64,000 bases of DNA from contig NZ_CP158190.1 in the NCBI RefSeq assembly GCF_040250305.1, positions 1,272,001 to 1,336,000 on the forward strand, read 5' to 3'. Under the pieces are notes generated by a model. That model was not told the origin of the DNA. It made no database searches and worked only from the letters and a program-made list of their open reading frames with translations. The translations under genes were made by a program, and so were the position numbers. Every line of letters starts with the position of its first letter. The stretch's first letter is position 1. This document shows, piece after piece, positions 25,364 to 33,633 of this stretch. This DNA comes from Peribacillus frigoritolerans. Its GTDB lineage: Bacteria; Bacillota; Bacilli; Bacillales; DSM-1321.

Positions 25364-26188
25364 ATGCGACCAGCTATTAACACACAGTCTTTATCGCTCG
25401 GTTATGGTGATAAATTAATTATAAATGATATGAATATAGAAATACCCAAAGGGGAGATCACCGTTTTCATCGGTGCTAATGGATGTGGAAAATCAACACT
25501 TCTAAGGTCTGTTGCCCGATTGTTAAAACCTCAATCCGGCTCTGTTTTGCTCGAAGGCAAAGCGATCTCGACCATGTCATCGAAGGATGTAGCAAGAAAG
25601 ATGGCGATTCTTCCACAATCCCCGGTTGCTCCTGAAGGGCTTACAGTATATCAGCTTGTTAAACAAGGAAGATATCCTTATCAAAGTTGGTTGAAACAGT
25701 GGAGTTCCGTGGATGAAGAAAAAGTTCAAAAGGCGATTGAAGCAACGAACCTGACCGATTTAAAGGATCAGGCAGTCGATGAATTATCGGGAGGCCAGAA
25801 GCAACGGGCATGGATAGCCATGACGCTGGCTCAGGATACGGACATCATTTTATTGGATGAACCAACTACATATCTTGATATGACCCATCAAATCGAGATT
25901 TTGGACTTATTGTTCGACTTGAATGAGTTTGAGAACAGAACGATCGTGATGGTGCTTCATGATTTGAATTTAGCTTGCCGTTATGCGGATAATCTGGTGG
26001 CACTTAAAGATGGGTCGATACATGCTCAAGGCCGGCCAGAGGATATCATCACGCCTGAATTGGTACAGCATGTATTCAGCATGGACTGCCAAATATCCTT
26101 TGATCCAATTTTCGGCAGTCCCATGTGCGTCCCGTTTGGTAAAGGCCGCTACGCCCAAAGTCAGGTAAAAGCGCTGGCCAATGCATAA
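25364..26188 (+). CDS. Iron-siderophore ABC transporter ATP-binding protein (FhuC/FecE type)
   Basis: ABC ATPase of 274 residues behind AGGGGAG. Walker A GANGCGKSTLL, Q-loop ILPQSP, signature LSGGQKQRAWIAM, Walker B IILLDEPTTYLD, switch VMVLHDLNLACRYAD: the FecE/FhuC pattern. It energises import of ferric siderophores. No permease or binding-protein gene is adjacent, so it must serve permeases encoded elsewhere, as shared ATPases such as YusV do in B. subtilis. Fur box upstream; the next gene overlaps by 8 bp. Confidence 0.92.
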   Translation: MRPAINTQSLSLGYGDKLIINDMNIEIPKGEITVFIGANGCGKSTLLRSVARLLKPQSGSVLLEGKAISTMSSKDVARKMAILPQSPVAPEGLTVYQLVKQGRYPYQSWLKQWSSVDEEKVQKAIEATNLTDLKDQAVDELSGGQKQRAWIAMTLAQDTDIILLDEPTTYLDMTHQIEILDLLFDLNEFENRTIVMVLHDLNLACRYADNLVALKDGSIHAQGRPEDIITPELVQHVFSMDCQISFDPIFGSPMCVPFGKGRYAQSQVKALANA

Positions 26189-26879
26189 CCTCACACCATC
26201 CATGGAAAAAGAGCTGCAAGGATATCGCATATCCTTCCGAGACGAAGCCAAAGTTTCCAAGACCTTCAATCATGCTGATGAACTTATTCAGTATGCACAA
26301 GCTCGGACTGGGGCGGAAACGTCAGGGATAGCCATTTCAATGTGGTTCAGACGCTATGCTTTTTTTGTCACGGCACAATTTTACATGTTAAGCAAACATC
26401 GGCTTATCTGGGAAGGCACACTTCAGGACATTGGTGTTTTGGATGACCCGGAAGATGAACATTGGCTCCCGAATTTTTTGCTGAAAACTAACAGTTGGAG
26501 CAATGTCTCGGAAAAGGAAAGCCCTTCTGCCCTCCATTCCATATTGAGCAGATTTGGTGCTGTTGCCATTCGCTCCTTTTCCGGAACTGCTAAAATATCG
26601 AAACTAGTACTCTGGGAAAATATTTGGAGCTATACGGTATGGATGTATAGTGAGTTATTGAAGCAGACTGATATAAAGACGCGAGTTGAAAAGGACATTG
26701 AAAAGCTGCTTGAAGATGAAGTATGGCTGAATATTGAAACGCGTTCCCCCTTTAAACGATTCATAGGGGAAAAAAGTGTTCCGGCGTCCATGAATCCTTA
26801 TAAACGGGTGACATGCTGTTTATATTACCGAATTGAGGGCAAGGAAAAGTGCGCGTATTGTCCGAACAAAAACTGTTGA
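26181..26879 (+). CDS. FhuF-like (2Fe-2S) siderophore-iron reductase family protein
   Basis: Protein of 232 residues starting inside the end of the ATPase gene (8-bp overlap, ATGCATAA). The C-terminus has the FhuF-type iron-sulfur motif CC(x10)C(x2)C in VTCCLYYRIEGKEKCAYC. Such proteins release iron from imported siderophores by reduction. Coupling to a Fur-controlled siderophore ATPase supports that role. Some databases label this family as IucA/IucC C-terminal domain proteins. Confidence 0.82.
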   Translation: MHNLTPSMEKELQGYRISFRDEAKVSKTFNHADELIQYAQARTGAETSGIAISMWFRRYAFFVTAQFYMLSKHRLIWEGTLQDIGVLDDPEDEHWLPNFLLKTNSWSNVSEKESPSALHSILSRFGAVAIRSFSGTAKISKLVLWENIWSYTVWMYSELLKQTDIKTRVEKDIEKLLEDEVWLNIETRSPFKRFIGEKSVPASMNPYKRVTCCLYYRIEGKEKCAYCPNKNC

Positions 26880-26896
26880 AATAGATTTGATTGGAG

Positions 26897-26928
26897 AGCC
26901 AGGCTTGGGGTCAAGCCTGGTTTTCTTA
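26897..26928 (+). terminator. Terminator after the FhuF-like gene
   Basis: Perfect CCAGGCTTG/CAAGCCTGG stem with loop GGGT, then TTTTCTT. Confidence 0.9.
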
Positions 26929-27019
26929 TGGAGTGATAAGAGAGACGGTCAGCCTAGGCTTTTCCTGTCCATTGTCCATCACTTATTAACGAAAACTAAA
27001 CGCATTAACGAGATTGGTA

Positions 27020-27028
27020 TGTTATAAT
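27020..27028 (+). promoter_or_regulatory. Extended -10 promoter element of yhaM
   Basis: TGTTATAAT (TG at 27020-27021, TATAAT at 27023-27028), an extended -10 sequence 31 bp upstream of the yhaM start. The -35 is poor, as is common for extended -10 promoters. Confidence 0.55.
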
Positions 27029-27058
27029 GTTGATATTTAATTGAACGGAGGCAGTCGC

Positions 27059-27997
27059 ATGGGAAATGGGATCATACACTACGGAATTGGTGAAGTAGTA
27101 GATATATATATGTACATTAAAACGAGTACAAAAGCGGTGGCAAGTAATGGAAAGCCGTTTTTAACATTGATTTTGTGCGATAAAACCGGGGAGATCGAGG
27201 CAAAGCTATGGGATGTTTCCGAGGCTGATGAGAAAACATACAGTGCGGAAGCTACGGTGAAAGTTCAAGGGGAAGTCCAGAATTATCGAGGACGCAGCCA
27301 ATTGAAAATCCGTAACATTAGAATTACTTCAGATATTGATGGGGTCACGAAAGCCGATTTAATTCAAACGGCGCCTTTAAGTCAGGAAGAAATGATGGAA
27401 ACCATCACTCAATTCATTTTTGAAATGAGGAATCCGAATATCCAAAGGGTGACTAGGCACCTCATTAAAAAATATCAGAATGAATTCCTGACGTTTCCTG
27501 CTGCCACCAAGAACCATCATGAGTATATGTCGGGACTGGCCTATCACGTTGTATCGATGCTAGGGCTGGCTAAGGCCATTTCAACCCTATATCCTTCGCT
27601 TAATAAGGATCTTTTGTATGCAGGAGTCATTCTGCATGACCTTGGAAAGGTACATGAGCTATCCGGACCTGTTTCGACTGTATATACAGTGGAAGGGAAC
27701 TTGTTGGGGCATATAACCATCATGGTGAATGAAGTCGGTAAAGCTGCAGAGGAATTGGGCATTGAAGCGGAAGAAATCATGATTCTCAAGCACCTGATAC
27801 TAAGTCACCATGGTAAAGCTGAGTGGGGCAGTCCCAAGCCGCCAATGGTTAGGGAAGCTGAAGTGCTGCATTATATTGATAATATGGATGCCAAGATAAA
27901 TATGATGGACCGGGCCTTGGAAAAAGTGAAACCGGGTGAATTTACGGAAAGAGTTTTCGCGCTCGATAATCGTTCATTCTATAAACCAACATTTTAA
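27059..27997 (+). CDS. yhaM: 3'-5' exoribonuclease YhaM
   Basis: Protein of 312 residues (B. subtilis YhaM 314). ATG 27059 follows GGAGG; an upstream TTG at 27041 lacks a good signal. N-terminal OB-fold nucleic-acid-binding domain (about residues 15-95, [17 protein letters not shown]) and a C-terminal HD phosphohydrolase domain with [14 protein letters not shown] and VILHDLGK. It degrades RNA, and DNA in vitro, from the 3' end. Monocistronic with a strong terminator; it follows the YhaO/YhaN nuclease genes after a short insertion of iron genes. Confidence 0.93.
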   Translation: MGNGIIHYGIGEVVDIYMYIKTSTKAVASNGKPFLTLILCDKTGEIEAKLWDVSEADEKTYSAEATVKVQGEVQNYRGRSQLKIRNIRITSDIDGVTKADLIQTAPLSQEEMMETITQFIFEMRNPNIQRVTRHLIKKYQNEFLTFPAATKNHHEYMSGLAYHVVSMLGLAKAISTLYPSLNKDLLYAGVILHDLGKVHELSGPVSTVYTVEGNLLGHITIMVNEVGKAAEELGIEAEEIMILKHLILSHHGKAEWGSPKPPMVREAEVLHYIDNMDAKINMMDRALEKVKPGEFTERVFALDNRSFYKPTF

Positions 27998-28000
27998 TGA

Positions 28001-28042
28001 AATATGCTTCTTTCTCGATGGAGAAAGAAGCATATTTTTTTG
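28001..28042 (+). terminator. Terminator after yhaM
   Basis: Fifteen-bp perfect stem ATATGCTTCTTTCTC/GAGAAAGAAGCATAT with loop GATG and a T-run. Confidence 0.95.
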
Positions 28043-28096
28043 GTTCGCGCATATTCTCTAGTAAATGAATAGTAGATTTTTTGGGAGGGAATGGAC

Positions 28097-28279
28097 ATGC
28101 CAATTTGGATCTGGTTCGTGTTTATTGGGATAATTGTCAGTGCAGTCATGTCAATTTGGACAGCTAGGCAGGAACGCCTCATAGATGATGCTTGGATTGA
28201 GAAGGAAGGTCAGAAGTACATTGAACGCATGGAAGAAGAGCGCGAGAGGCGTAAAAAGGATATAAATCAGGGAGCATAG
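28097..28279 (+). CDS. yhaL: Sporulation YhaL family protein
   Basis: Protein of 60 residues from ATG 28097; the ATG at 28091 is too close to the GGGAGGG ribosome site. One N-terminal membrane helix (PIWIWFVFIGIIVSAVMSIW) followed by a charged tail ending EEERERRKKDIN. Size, topology and location upstream of prsA match B. subtilis YhaL, which is annotated as a sporulation protein. Confidence 0.78.
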   Translation: MPIWIWFVFIGIIVSAVMSIWTARQERLIDDAWIEKEGQKYIERMEEERERRKKDINQGA

Positions 28280-28288
28280 CTCGAACCA

Positions 28289-28325
28289 TAAAAAAAAGCG
28301 ACAGGCAAAGTCCTGTCGCTTTTTA
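28289..28325. terminator. Bidirectional terminator yhaL/prsA
   Basis: Stem AAAAGCGACAGG/CCTGTCGCTTTT between the convergent yhaL and prsA, with T-runs on both strands. Confidence 0.92.
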
Positions 28326-28333
28326 CTATTCAA

Positions 28334-29200
28334 TTATTTTTCAGCATTGGCTGCGTCACCGGAAGTGATGGCATCTTTTAGATCTTCGTCTTTAATCTTC
28401 ACGTCCGCTTTTTTGACTTCTGAATTCAAAATGTCCTGAACTTTAGTTTGGTCAATTTGAGCGACTTTCAAATCATATTCAAGATCTTTTTTCATATCTT
28501 CGTATGATTCTTTTTCTTTTGTATCAAGAAGTTGGATGATGTGGTAGCCATAATCGGATTTAATCGGCTTGCTGATTTCATCTTTCTTCATTTTATAAGC
28601 TTGCTCTTCAAATGCAGGAACCATTTCACCTTGTCCGAACCAGCCTAGCTCCCCGCCTTTTTCAGCTGTGCCTGTGTCTGTTGAATATTCTTTTGCAAGT
28701 TTAGCGAAGTCTTCGCCTTTGTCCAATTTAGCTTTAACTTCGTTTGCTGTTTTTTGGTCTTCCACTAGAATATGTCTCGCTTTGATTTGTGGTTTAAAGT
28801 CTTCATAAGCTTTTTTCACATCAGCTTCTTTAACTTTTATATCGGCAACGGCTGCTTTTTCTTGAAGCATGCCGATTTTAAGTGCACGTTTAAGATCATC
28901 TTCGCTCTTATATCCGGAAGAGGCAAGGGCCGTTTCGAAATTTTCACCCATTTGCTCTTTAAGTTCGTCCGTTTTAGCTTTAACTTCTTTATCCGTTACT
29001 GTATATTTTTCAGAAAGAACTTTTTCATAAACAAGTTCTTGAAGAACGGTTTCACCATAACGGTCTTTCATTACATTGTAAAATTCTTCTTTGGTGATAT
29101 CCCCCGCTTTAGTTTCCACGACTGCTTCCTTGTCGCTGTTGCATGCTGTAAGTCCGATCAGCCCTGCAGTAACAGCAATCGATAATGCCCACTTCTTCAT
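28334..29200 (-). CDS. prsA: Foldase PrsA (parvulin-type peptidyl-prolyl isomerase lipoprotein)
   Basis: Lipoprotein of 288 residues with signal [20 protein letters not shown] (lipobox LTAC). A chaperone-like N-terminal region ([19 protein letters not shown]) precedes the parvulin domain ([18 protein letters not shown] ... [17 protein letters not shown] ... YGYHIIQL) at about residues 135-235. It folds secreted proteins at the outer face of the membrane. Ribosome site AGGAGTTG precedes ATG 29200. Confidence 0.96.
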   Translation of the reverse strand: MKKWALSIAVTAGLIGLTACNSDKEAVVETKAGDITKEEFYNVMKDRYGETVLQELVYEKVLSEKYTVTDKEVKAKTDELKEQMGENFETALASSGYKSEDDLKRALKIGMLQEKAAVADIKVKEADVKKAYEDFKPQIKARHILVEDQKTANEVKAKLDKGEDFAKLAKEYSTDTGTAEKGGELGWFGQGEMVPAFEEQAYKMKKDEISKPIKSDYGYHIIQLLDTKEKESYEDMKKDLEYDLKVAQIDQTKVQDILNSEVKKADVKIKDEDLKDAITSGDAANAEK

Positions 29201-29400
29201 AAAAACAACTCCTAGTTATAAGTTTCTTGTTTGCTATTTTTTCGTATTTCCACAAAATTAACTATAACATATTCTGGTTACTTTACAAAAAATAATATAT
29301 TGGTGCATGAATAAGAATTTTTTAAAAAATGGGTGTATGCCTAACCGGATATTAATCCATTACATATGATAAACCGAGGACAACAAAAGGGGGTAGCATA

Positions 29401-29484
29401 ATGGGTAATGGATTTAACGGAGGATTCGCTTTGTTAGTGGTGTTATTCATTTTATTAATAATTGTAGGAGCAGCCTATTGCTAA
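29401..29484 (+). CDS. sscA: YjcZ/SscA family small membrane peptide 1
   Basis: A 27-residue peptide, MGNGFNGGFALLVVLFILL and then IIVGAAYC, behind AGGGGGT. The Gly-rich head plus GGFAL-VVLFILLIIVG helix is the hallmark of YjcZ-family spore peptides. In B. subtilis sscA (yhzE, small spore coat assembly protein) lies next to prsA. Confidence 0.8.
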   Translation: MGNGFNGGFALLVVLFILLIIVGAAYC

Positions 29485-29669
29485 TCGGCTGTAAAATTAA
29501 TAATGGAAAGAGCCCACTCCTTTTGCCATGGAGTTGAATAGGATAGGGTAGCCGCTCAACAAAAAAGATTGAAGTGATTCTCAAGCTAAGAAAGGAATGG
29601 ATTCCTTTTGGCGGATATAAGAGTGTGCATGAAGATACTATTACTTAAGAATGGAAAGGAGGAAGATCA

Positions 29670-29753
29670 ATGTCTGGAGGAATAGGTGGAGGCTTTGCTC
29701 TAATTGTCGTTCTTTTCATCCTGTTAATCATCATTGGAGCTTCTTGGTTATAA
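29670..29753 (+). CDS. YjcZ/SscA family small membrane peptide 2
   Basis: Another 27-residue peptide, MSGGIGGGFALIVVLFILL and then IIIGASWL, behind AAAGGAGGAAG. It is a paralogue of the peptide 186 bp upstream, so the pair arose by local duplication. Probably a spore coat component. Confidence 0.8.
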   Translation: MSGGIGGGFALIVVLFILLIIIGASWL

Positions 29754-29762
29754 ACCCATAAA

Positions 29763-29798
29763 CAAAAGGCGAAGCTGATTGCTTCGCCCTTTTTCTTT
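29763..29798 (+). terminator. Terminator after the SscA-like pair
   Basis: Stem AGGCGAAGC/GCTTCGCCCT with loop TGATT and a TTTTTC tail. Confidence 0.88.
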
Positions 29799-29833
29799 AT
29801 GTGGATAATGCTCCGGGTATCACCAATGTATGT

Positions 29834-29857
29834 AACAAATGATGGCCATCATTTGTT
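29834..29857. repeat. 24-bp perfect palindrome
   Basis: AACAAATGATGG joined directly to its reverse complement, with no loop. It lies between the SscA-like terminator and the stop of a minus-strand small gene. No T-run on either side, so it is more like a protein-binding site than a terminator. Confidence 0.85.
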
Positions 29858-29865
29858 GCTCATCT

Positions 29866-30048
29866 CTACGTATACAAAATTTCAATATAGGAGGATAATA
29901 ACATAATAGTAATTAATACATTAATGGTCCTGAATACTTTAGGCTGCCGGTCTTCAGCAATTTCCTTTTGAATGCATAAAGAGTTTGTCATTCTATTAAT
30001 ATTATAAAGGATCAAAATAGCAAAAATAATAAACCAGAACGAGATCAA
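29866..30048 (-). CDS. Small hypothetical membrane protein
   Basis: ORF of 60 residues with TTG start at 30048 and AAGGAGGG upstream. Two hydrophobic segments (FWFIIFAILILYNI near the N-terminus and TINVLITIMLLSSYI near the C-terminus) with a charged loop between. No family recognised. The strong ribosome site supports translation. Confidence 0.6.
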   Translation of the reverse strand: MISFWFIIFAILILYNINRMTNSLCIQKEIAEDRQPKVFRTINVLITIMLLSSYIEILYT

Positions 30049-30156
30049 AACCTAAAATCCCTCCTTGCAAAACATCATGTATAAATACGATACCAAATTA
30101 TAATGAAAAAAGATACCTAAAAATCTTATCGGGTATCTTTATGGATAAATAAGAAA

Positions 30157-30696
30157 TCACTTTTGAATAAGTATATCGTATCCTTCGAGATGTTCCTCGA
30201 TAAAAGAATGCCTTGGGGAACCAACCAGATTTTTTATATAAATAAAATCCGATACGCATAATCCGGTGTGCATGGATAATAAAATAGTGAAATAATGGAT
30301 GTAATGCGGAAAACTAAGGGCACAACCAATCAATATGACAGACATAATGAAGAAAGGCAACACAAGGGTCAAGAGATAAAGATGCTTTCGAATCGGATCA
30401 TGCACATTGACTCTGCATGTAAGCACAACGTTCCACTTCAAGGACCAAGAAGTTTTTACTTTTTTACATAATAATCGTAAAGGTAAATAGTGTAATAGTT
30501 TGTGAACAGGATATAATAAGAGCAATAGGCTAAAAAATACCATTGTTTGATCGCCATACAAAATAACATGGGTTGAAAAGACACTTAATAATGTATAGAT
30601 CAGAACAAAAGACATCAATATAGTAAAAACTGAAAAAAAGAGCAGACGGCAATTCCCATATTGTTTTGCCACGTCAATTGTTTTCCACGAATTCAT
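30157..30696 (-). CDS. yhaJ: DUF3267 family membrane protein (YhaJ-like)
   Basis: Protein of 179 residues from ATG 30696 behind GGAGGGC, with about four hydrophobic segments. DUF3267 proteins are putative membrane zincins; here the position of the expected HExxH reads H-K-L-L-H (YPVHKLLHYLPLRLL), so the catalytic Glu is replaced by Lys. It may be a non-catalytic member. Location next to yhaI/hpr fits YhaJ of B. subtilis. Confidence 0.68.
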   Translation of the reverse strand: MNSWKTIDVAKQYGNCRLLFFSVFTILMSFVLIYTLLSVFSTHVILYGDQTMVFFSLLLLLYPVHKLLHYLPLRLLCKKVKTSWSLKWNVVLTCRVNVHDPIRKHLYLLTLVLPFFIMSVILIGCALSFPHYIHYFTILLSMHTGLCVSDFIYIKNLVGSPRHSFIEEHLEGYDILIQK

Positions 30697-30939
30697 TTCG
30701 AAATCAGCCCTCCAAAGCTGTTGAATTTACTTACATACATTACGATGAATGGGTGGAAAAAGCAATGGAATTCTTGGATTAAATTTAAGATAAAATCACT
30801 TTAGTGTGTAAGTAGGGCTAAGGGCGATTAATGCCAGGTTTTGAACCAGGGATAAGAAGGATTACTGAGTGTGAAAAATCAAAAATTGGTTATAAGTCTT
30901 TTATGTTAAATTGAATGATCGATTGGGGATTAGTGATGT

Positions 30940-31266
30940 ATGAAAAATATAAATGAAGAAATAGAAATTCTCCGTTTTCATCAACGGCTTTTATTAAACC
31001 TTATACGCAATCCGGAGGCCAAGTTGGACTATCTATTTGTGGAAAAAAATTTCACGAAGAAGGAAGCGGAAGAATTATTGGAAACATGTGATATCTTGAG
31101 CAAACGCTATGAAATAGAAAAAGCGGAAGGGTATATGAACTTTCGACCGCTTTTTAATCAATTTGAAAGAAAGGTTAATCCAAAAATAACCACAAAGGAA
31201 TGCATTGATGCATGCCTCGCACAGGGGTTATATGTATCATTCATGAAGGAAATGGATAGAGTATGA
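30940..31266 (+). CDS. yhaI: DUF1878 family protein YhaI
   Basis: Protein of 108 residues, mostly helical and charged: EIEILRFHQRLLLNLIRNP near the N-terminus and VEKNFTKKEAEELLETCD in the middle. It matches YhaI of B. subtilis in size and place. Function unknown. Its stop lies 2 bp from the stop of the convergent hpr. Ribosome site TTGGGGATTAG before ATG is modest. Confidence 0.75.
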   Translation: MKNINEEIEILRFHQRLLLNLIRNPEAKLDYLFVEKNFTKKEAEELLETCDILSKRYEIEKAEGYMNFRPLFNQFERKVNPKITTKECIDACLAQGLYVSFMKEMDRV

Positions 31267-31268
31267 GA

Positions 31269-31847
31269 TTAAACTGGCTCAGTTTCTTTCTCTATCTTTT
31301 TTTTTGTGATTTTACCCTCCACATCAGTAAACTCCTGATCGATGTTATCGAAGGATCGTTCAAAGATTTGCATGAAGTCTTCACCGTATATATTTCGGAT
31401 GATGGCCATCATTTCAATCATATCCGGAAACTTGCCATAAAGCTCACGCAGTGGAAGTGCACCCGAGAAAGCAGAGTTCTTACTTGGGTCATATGTCTCC
31501 ATTAAATCAAGTAGGATTTTTTCACCTTCAGCAGTGATCTCTATATAGGTATTCCTTTTGTCATTTTCTTTTTTTGAAAATGTTAAGTACCCGCGTTCCT
31601 CTAATTTTTTTGAAAAGTTAAATGCCGTAGAAACATGCATGACCCCAAATTTTGCAACATCTGAAATGGAAGAGCCATTAAGATGGTAGGCAATCCAAAG
31701 GATATGGTGCTCATTGATATTTAAATCATAGGGCTTGATCCATTGCTGCCAATCTTTTTCAATCGATTTCCATAATGCTTTGCTTAATTGTGCAATTCGT
31801 TGACTAAAAATCATTGCTTCTTTCATAGAATAATTTTTATTCTGCAT
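31269..31847 (-). CDS. hpr: HTH-type transcriptional regulator Hpr (ScoC), MarR family
   Basis: Protein of 192 residues. A MarR winged helix spans about residues 40-130: [20 protein letters not shown], then [20 protein letters not shown], then the wing [13 protein letters not shown]. ScoC/Hpr represses extracellular protease, sporulation and peptide-transport genes in the transition state. The downstream C-terminal helix carries the family-specific [11 protein letters not shown]. Gene order yhaI-hpr-yhaH-trpP is as in B. subtilis. Ribosome site AGGTGAG precedes ATG 31847. Confidence 0.93.
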   Translation of the reverse strand: MQNKNYSMKEAMIFSQRIAQLSKALWKSIEKDWQQWIKPYDLNINEHHILWIAYHLNGSSISDVAKFGVMHVSTAFNFSKKLEERGYLTFSKKENDKRNTYIEITAEGEKILLDLMETYDPSKNSAFSGALPLRELYGKFPDMIEMMAIIRNIYGEDFMQIFERSFDNIDQEFTDVEGKITKKKIEKETEPV

Positions 31848-31957
31848 ATTATGGGCTCACCTACTTATAAGATTCTATATATTTATTATGACAATAAAAT
31901 AAAAATTAATAAAGATAAATATTTGCAAAATTTTTAGAAAATTTTAGTTTTTTTAAT

Positions 31958-32012
31958 GAATTCTCCATTCTTCTCCAATAAATCATGTAATTTATTGGGA
32001 AAAATGGAGAAT
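31958..32012 (-). terminator. Long hairpin between yhaH and hpr
   Basis: Stem of about 22 bp with mismatches: ATTCTCCATT and CCAATAAAT pair with ATTTATTGG and AATGGAGAAT. It lies just downstream of yhaH. The T-run in the yhaH direction is poor, so it may attenuate or stabilise rather than fully terminate. Confidence 0.5.
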
Positions 32013-32037
32013 CAAGCTTGTGTGACGATGCCAGCTA

Positions 32038-32400
32038 TTAATTTTTAGAAGTAGGTGCGGCCGCTTCCAATTCCTTCAATGAATTTTCGATTTCCTGAAC
32101 GTTCTTCAATAATTCATTCTTATTGGGTTCGATTTCCCGCTTCCAGTTCTCGATGACGACCTGAACATCCGAAATGAACGTTTTTACCGTTTCTTTGCTG
32201 ATTTGTGAAGCTTCCATCGTGTCATCTTTAATATTCAGCATTTTTACCTTTAACTCATCAATTGTATTCTTAATTTCGTCGGTATTCGTTTTGATGCGGG
32301 TCCGTAGATCTTTACCTGAACTTGGTGTTGAAAGTAAGGTTGCCGCACCAGCTACTACTGTTCCGGTCAAAAAGCCAATTAGTAATGATTTTGCTTTCAT
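32038..32400 (-). CDS. yhaH: YtxH domain-containing protein YhaH
   Basis: Protein of 120 residues from ATG 32400 behind GAGGTGAT. The N-terminal hydrophobic segment with LLIGFLTGTVVAGAATLLSTPSSGKDLR is the YtxH motif; the rest is an amphipathic coiled-coil-like helix. Probably a membrane-anchored stress or sporulation-associated protein. Location between hpr and trpP fits B. subtilis YhaH. Confidence 0.85.
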   Translation of the reverse strand: MKAKSLLIGFLTGTVVAGAATLLSTPSSGKDLRTRIKTNTDEIKNTIDELKVKMLNIKDDTMEASQISKETVKTFISDVQVVIENWKREIEPNKNELLKNVQEIENSLKELEAAAPTSKN

Positions 32401-32409
32401 TAGGATCAC

Positions 32410-32710
32410 CTCATTTTATAATATGTTTTCGCTTTCCATGGTCTGAATCCCTGCTGCATCAATTGGAAATTATGATAAATAGGGAGAGAAATACTATTGA
32501 TATCAAAATACCATAATTTTCATTCTTATGGAAGAGAATCGACCATTTTATCTTTATATCACAAAAATATTTTTTTAAACTTAGAGAGTAAATATATAAT
32601 ATTTAAAAATAACTTGAAGCTTTATTAATAATGCTACATATAAAGGGAAGAGCAGCATATAGATAATAAAAACAAGCTGTCGGAACATGGATGGCACTGG
32701 TGGGTTAATA
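32410..32710. other. AT-rich intergenic stretch
   Basis: Separates the divergent yhaH and a small plus-strand gene. Very AT-rich, with no gene, repeat or clear promoter that I could support. Confidence 0.5.
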
Positions 32711-32890
32711 ATGAAAATCATTTTTTTATTAGGCCTGGTATGCCTGTGCGGAATGGGGTATTTTCTAAGGCAAGCAAAAACTCCTGGCATCTATCCGCCC
32801 AAGAGGGTGCTCCAGGCTAGAGCCTTCGCTATGGGTCTCCCTGGGGTTTTACTGCTTTTCATTTGGTTTATGTGGATATTGATTCATTGA
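32711..32890 (+). CDS. Small two-helix membrane protein
   Basis: Protein of 59 residues from ATG 32711 (GGTGGG six bases upstream). Two membrane helices (IIFLLGLVCLCGMGYFL and GVLLLFIWFMWILIH) with a basic loop AKTPGIYPPKRVLQAR between. No family recognised. Followed by a terminator shared with trpP. Confidence 0.6.
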   Translation: MKIIFLLGLVCLCGMGYFLRQAKTPGIYPPKRVLQARAFAMGLPGVLLLFIWFMWILIH

Positions 32891-32938
32891 TCATTGGAGG
32901 ATGATTGTGACTAGAATTCCAGATTCATAAGATTGGAA

Positions 32939-32971
32939 AAAAAGCACCGGACATTCCGGTGCTTTTTTAGG
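32939..32971. terminator. Bidirectional terminator before trpP stop
   Basis: Stem AAAAAAGCACCGG/CCGGTGCTTTTTT with loop ACATT, between the convergent small membrane gene and trpP. Confidence 0.95.
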
Positions 32972-32988
32972 TATGATGATCCTGCTGC

Positions 32989-33507
32989 TTAAGCATTAAT
33001 GGGTATATTTGATTTTCTTACGATGCCGTTCACAATTGGATAAATGATGACCATCGCAACTGTATTTAACAGTACGGCAGGAAGTACAACTGCGCCGAAA
33101 AGTGCAACGAAAGGCCCTGGAAGGGAAACGATATAATAAGCCGAACCAAGGAAGACAGCGCCGGAAATCATTGTTCCTACGGCAGTCAAGATACTAACGG
33201 TGACAACGGATGTTGAAAACTTCTTAAGACTGATGAATAAAAGGTAAAACAGAAAGGCTGTTGCCAATTTGTCTATGATATTTGGAATCTGTCCTCCAGG
33301 AAATGTAGTTGTCATGGCAGAGATGGCTCCAGCTGCCAGGGCGACAATGAATACATTCTTCTTCGCGGGAAACAGGGTAATCGCCAAAAACATCATCAAC
33401 AGCATCATATCCGGTTTCATTCCAAGGAAGAATCCAGGTACGATAAAATGCAGGGCAGCCCCAATCCCGATTAATAGGGACAGTGACACAAGGGTTTTCG
33501 TTTTCAT
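32989..33507 (-). CDS. trpP: Tryptophan transporter TrpP
   Basis: Membrane protein of 172 residues with about five hydrophobic segments, matching TrpP (YhaG): GIGAALHFIVPGFFLGMKPDMMLLMMFLAI and FPGGQIPNIIDKLATAFLFY. It probably imports tryptophan. Its ribosome site AGGAGAG is embedded in a TRAP-binding repeat (listed separately), so translation should fall when tryptophan is abundant, as established for B. subtilis trpP. Confidence 0.92.
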   Translation of the reverse strand: MKTKTLVSLSLLIGIGAALHFIVPGFFLGMKPDMMLLMMFLAITLFPAKKNVFIVALAAGAISAMTTTFPGGQIPNIIDKLATAFLFYLLFISLKKFSTSVVTVSILTAVGTMISGAVFLGSAYYIVSLPGPFVALFGAVVLPAVLLNTVAMVIIYPIVNGIVRKSNIPINA

Positions 33508-33510
33508 TTA

Positions 33511-33538
33511 CTCATCTCTCCTATTCTCATCTCAACTA
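33511..33538 (-). promoter_or_regulatory. TRAP-binding site over the trpP ribosome site
   Basis: Read on the minus strand: TAG-tt-GAG-at-GAG-aa-TAG-ga-GAG-at-GAG, six (G/U)AG triplets each separated by exactly two bases. GAA and GAT continue the 5-base period upstream. The AGGAGAG ribosome site lies inside, ending 6 bp before the start codon. This is the textbook site for the tryptophan-activated RNA-binding protein TRAP (MtrB). Confidence 0.92.
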
Positions 33539-33633
33539 ACATCTTTTCTTCAACAATGCACTATTGCCTGTTGCAAGAAGTTTAAAATAGTATATCATAA
33601 GACCTATTTTTTTAGAAGTTATATTTGTTTGAA

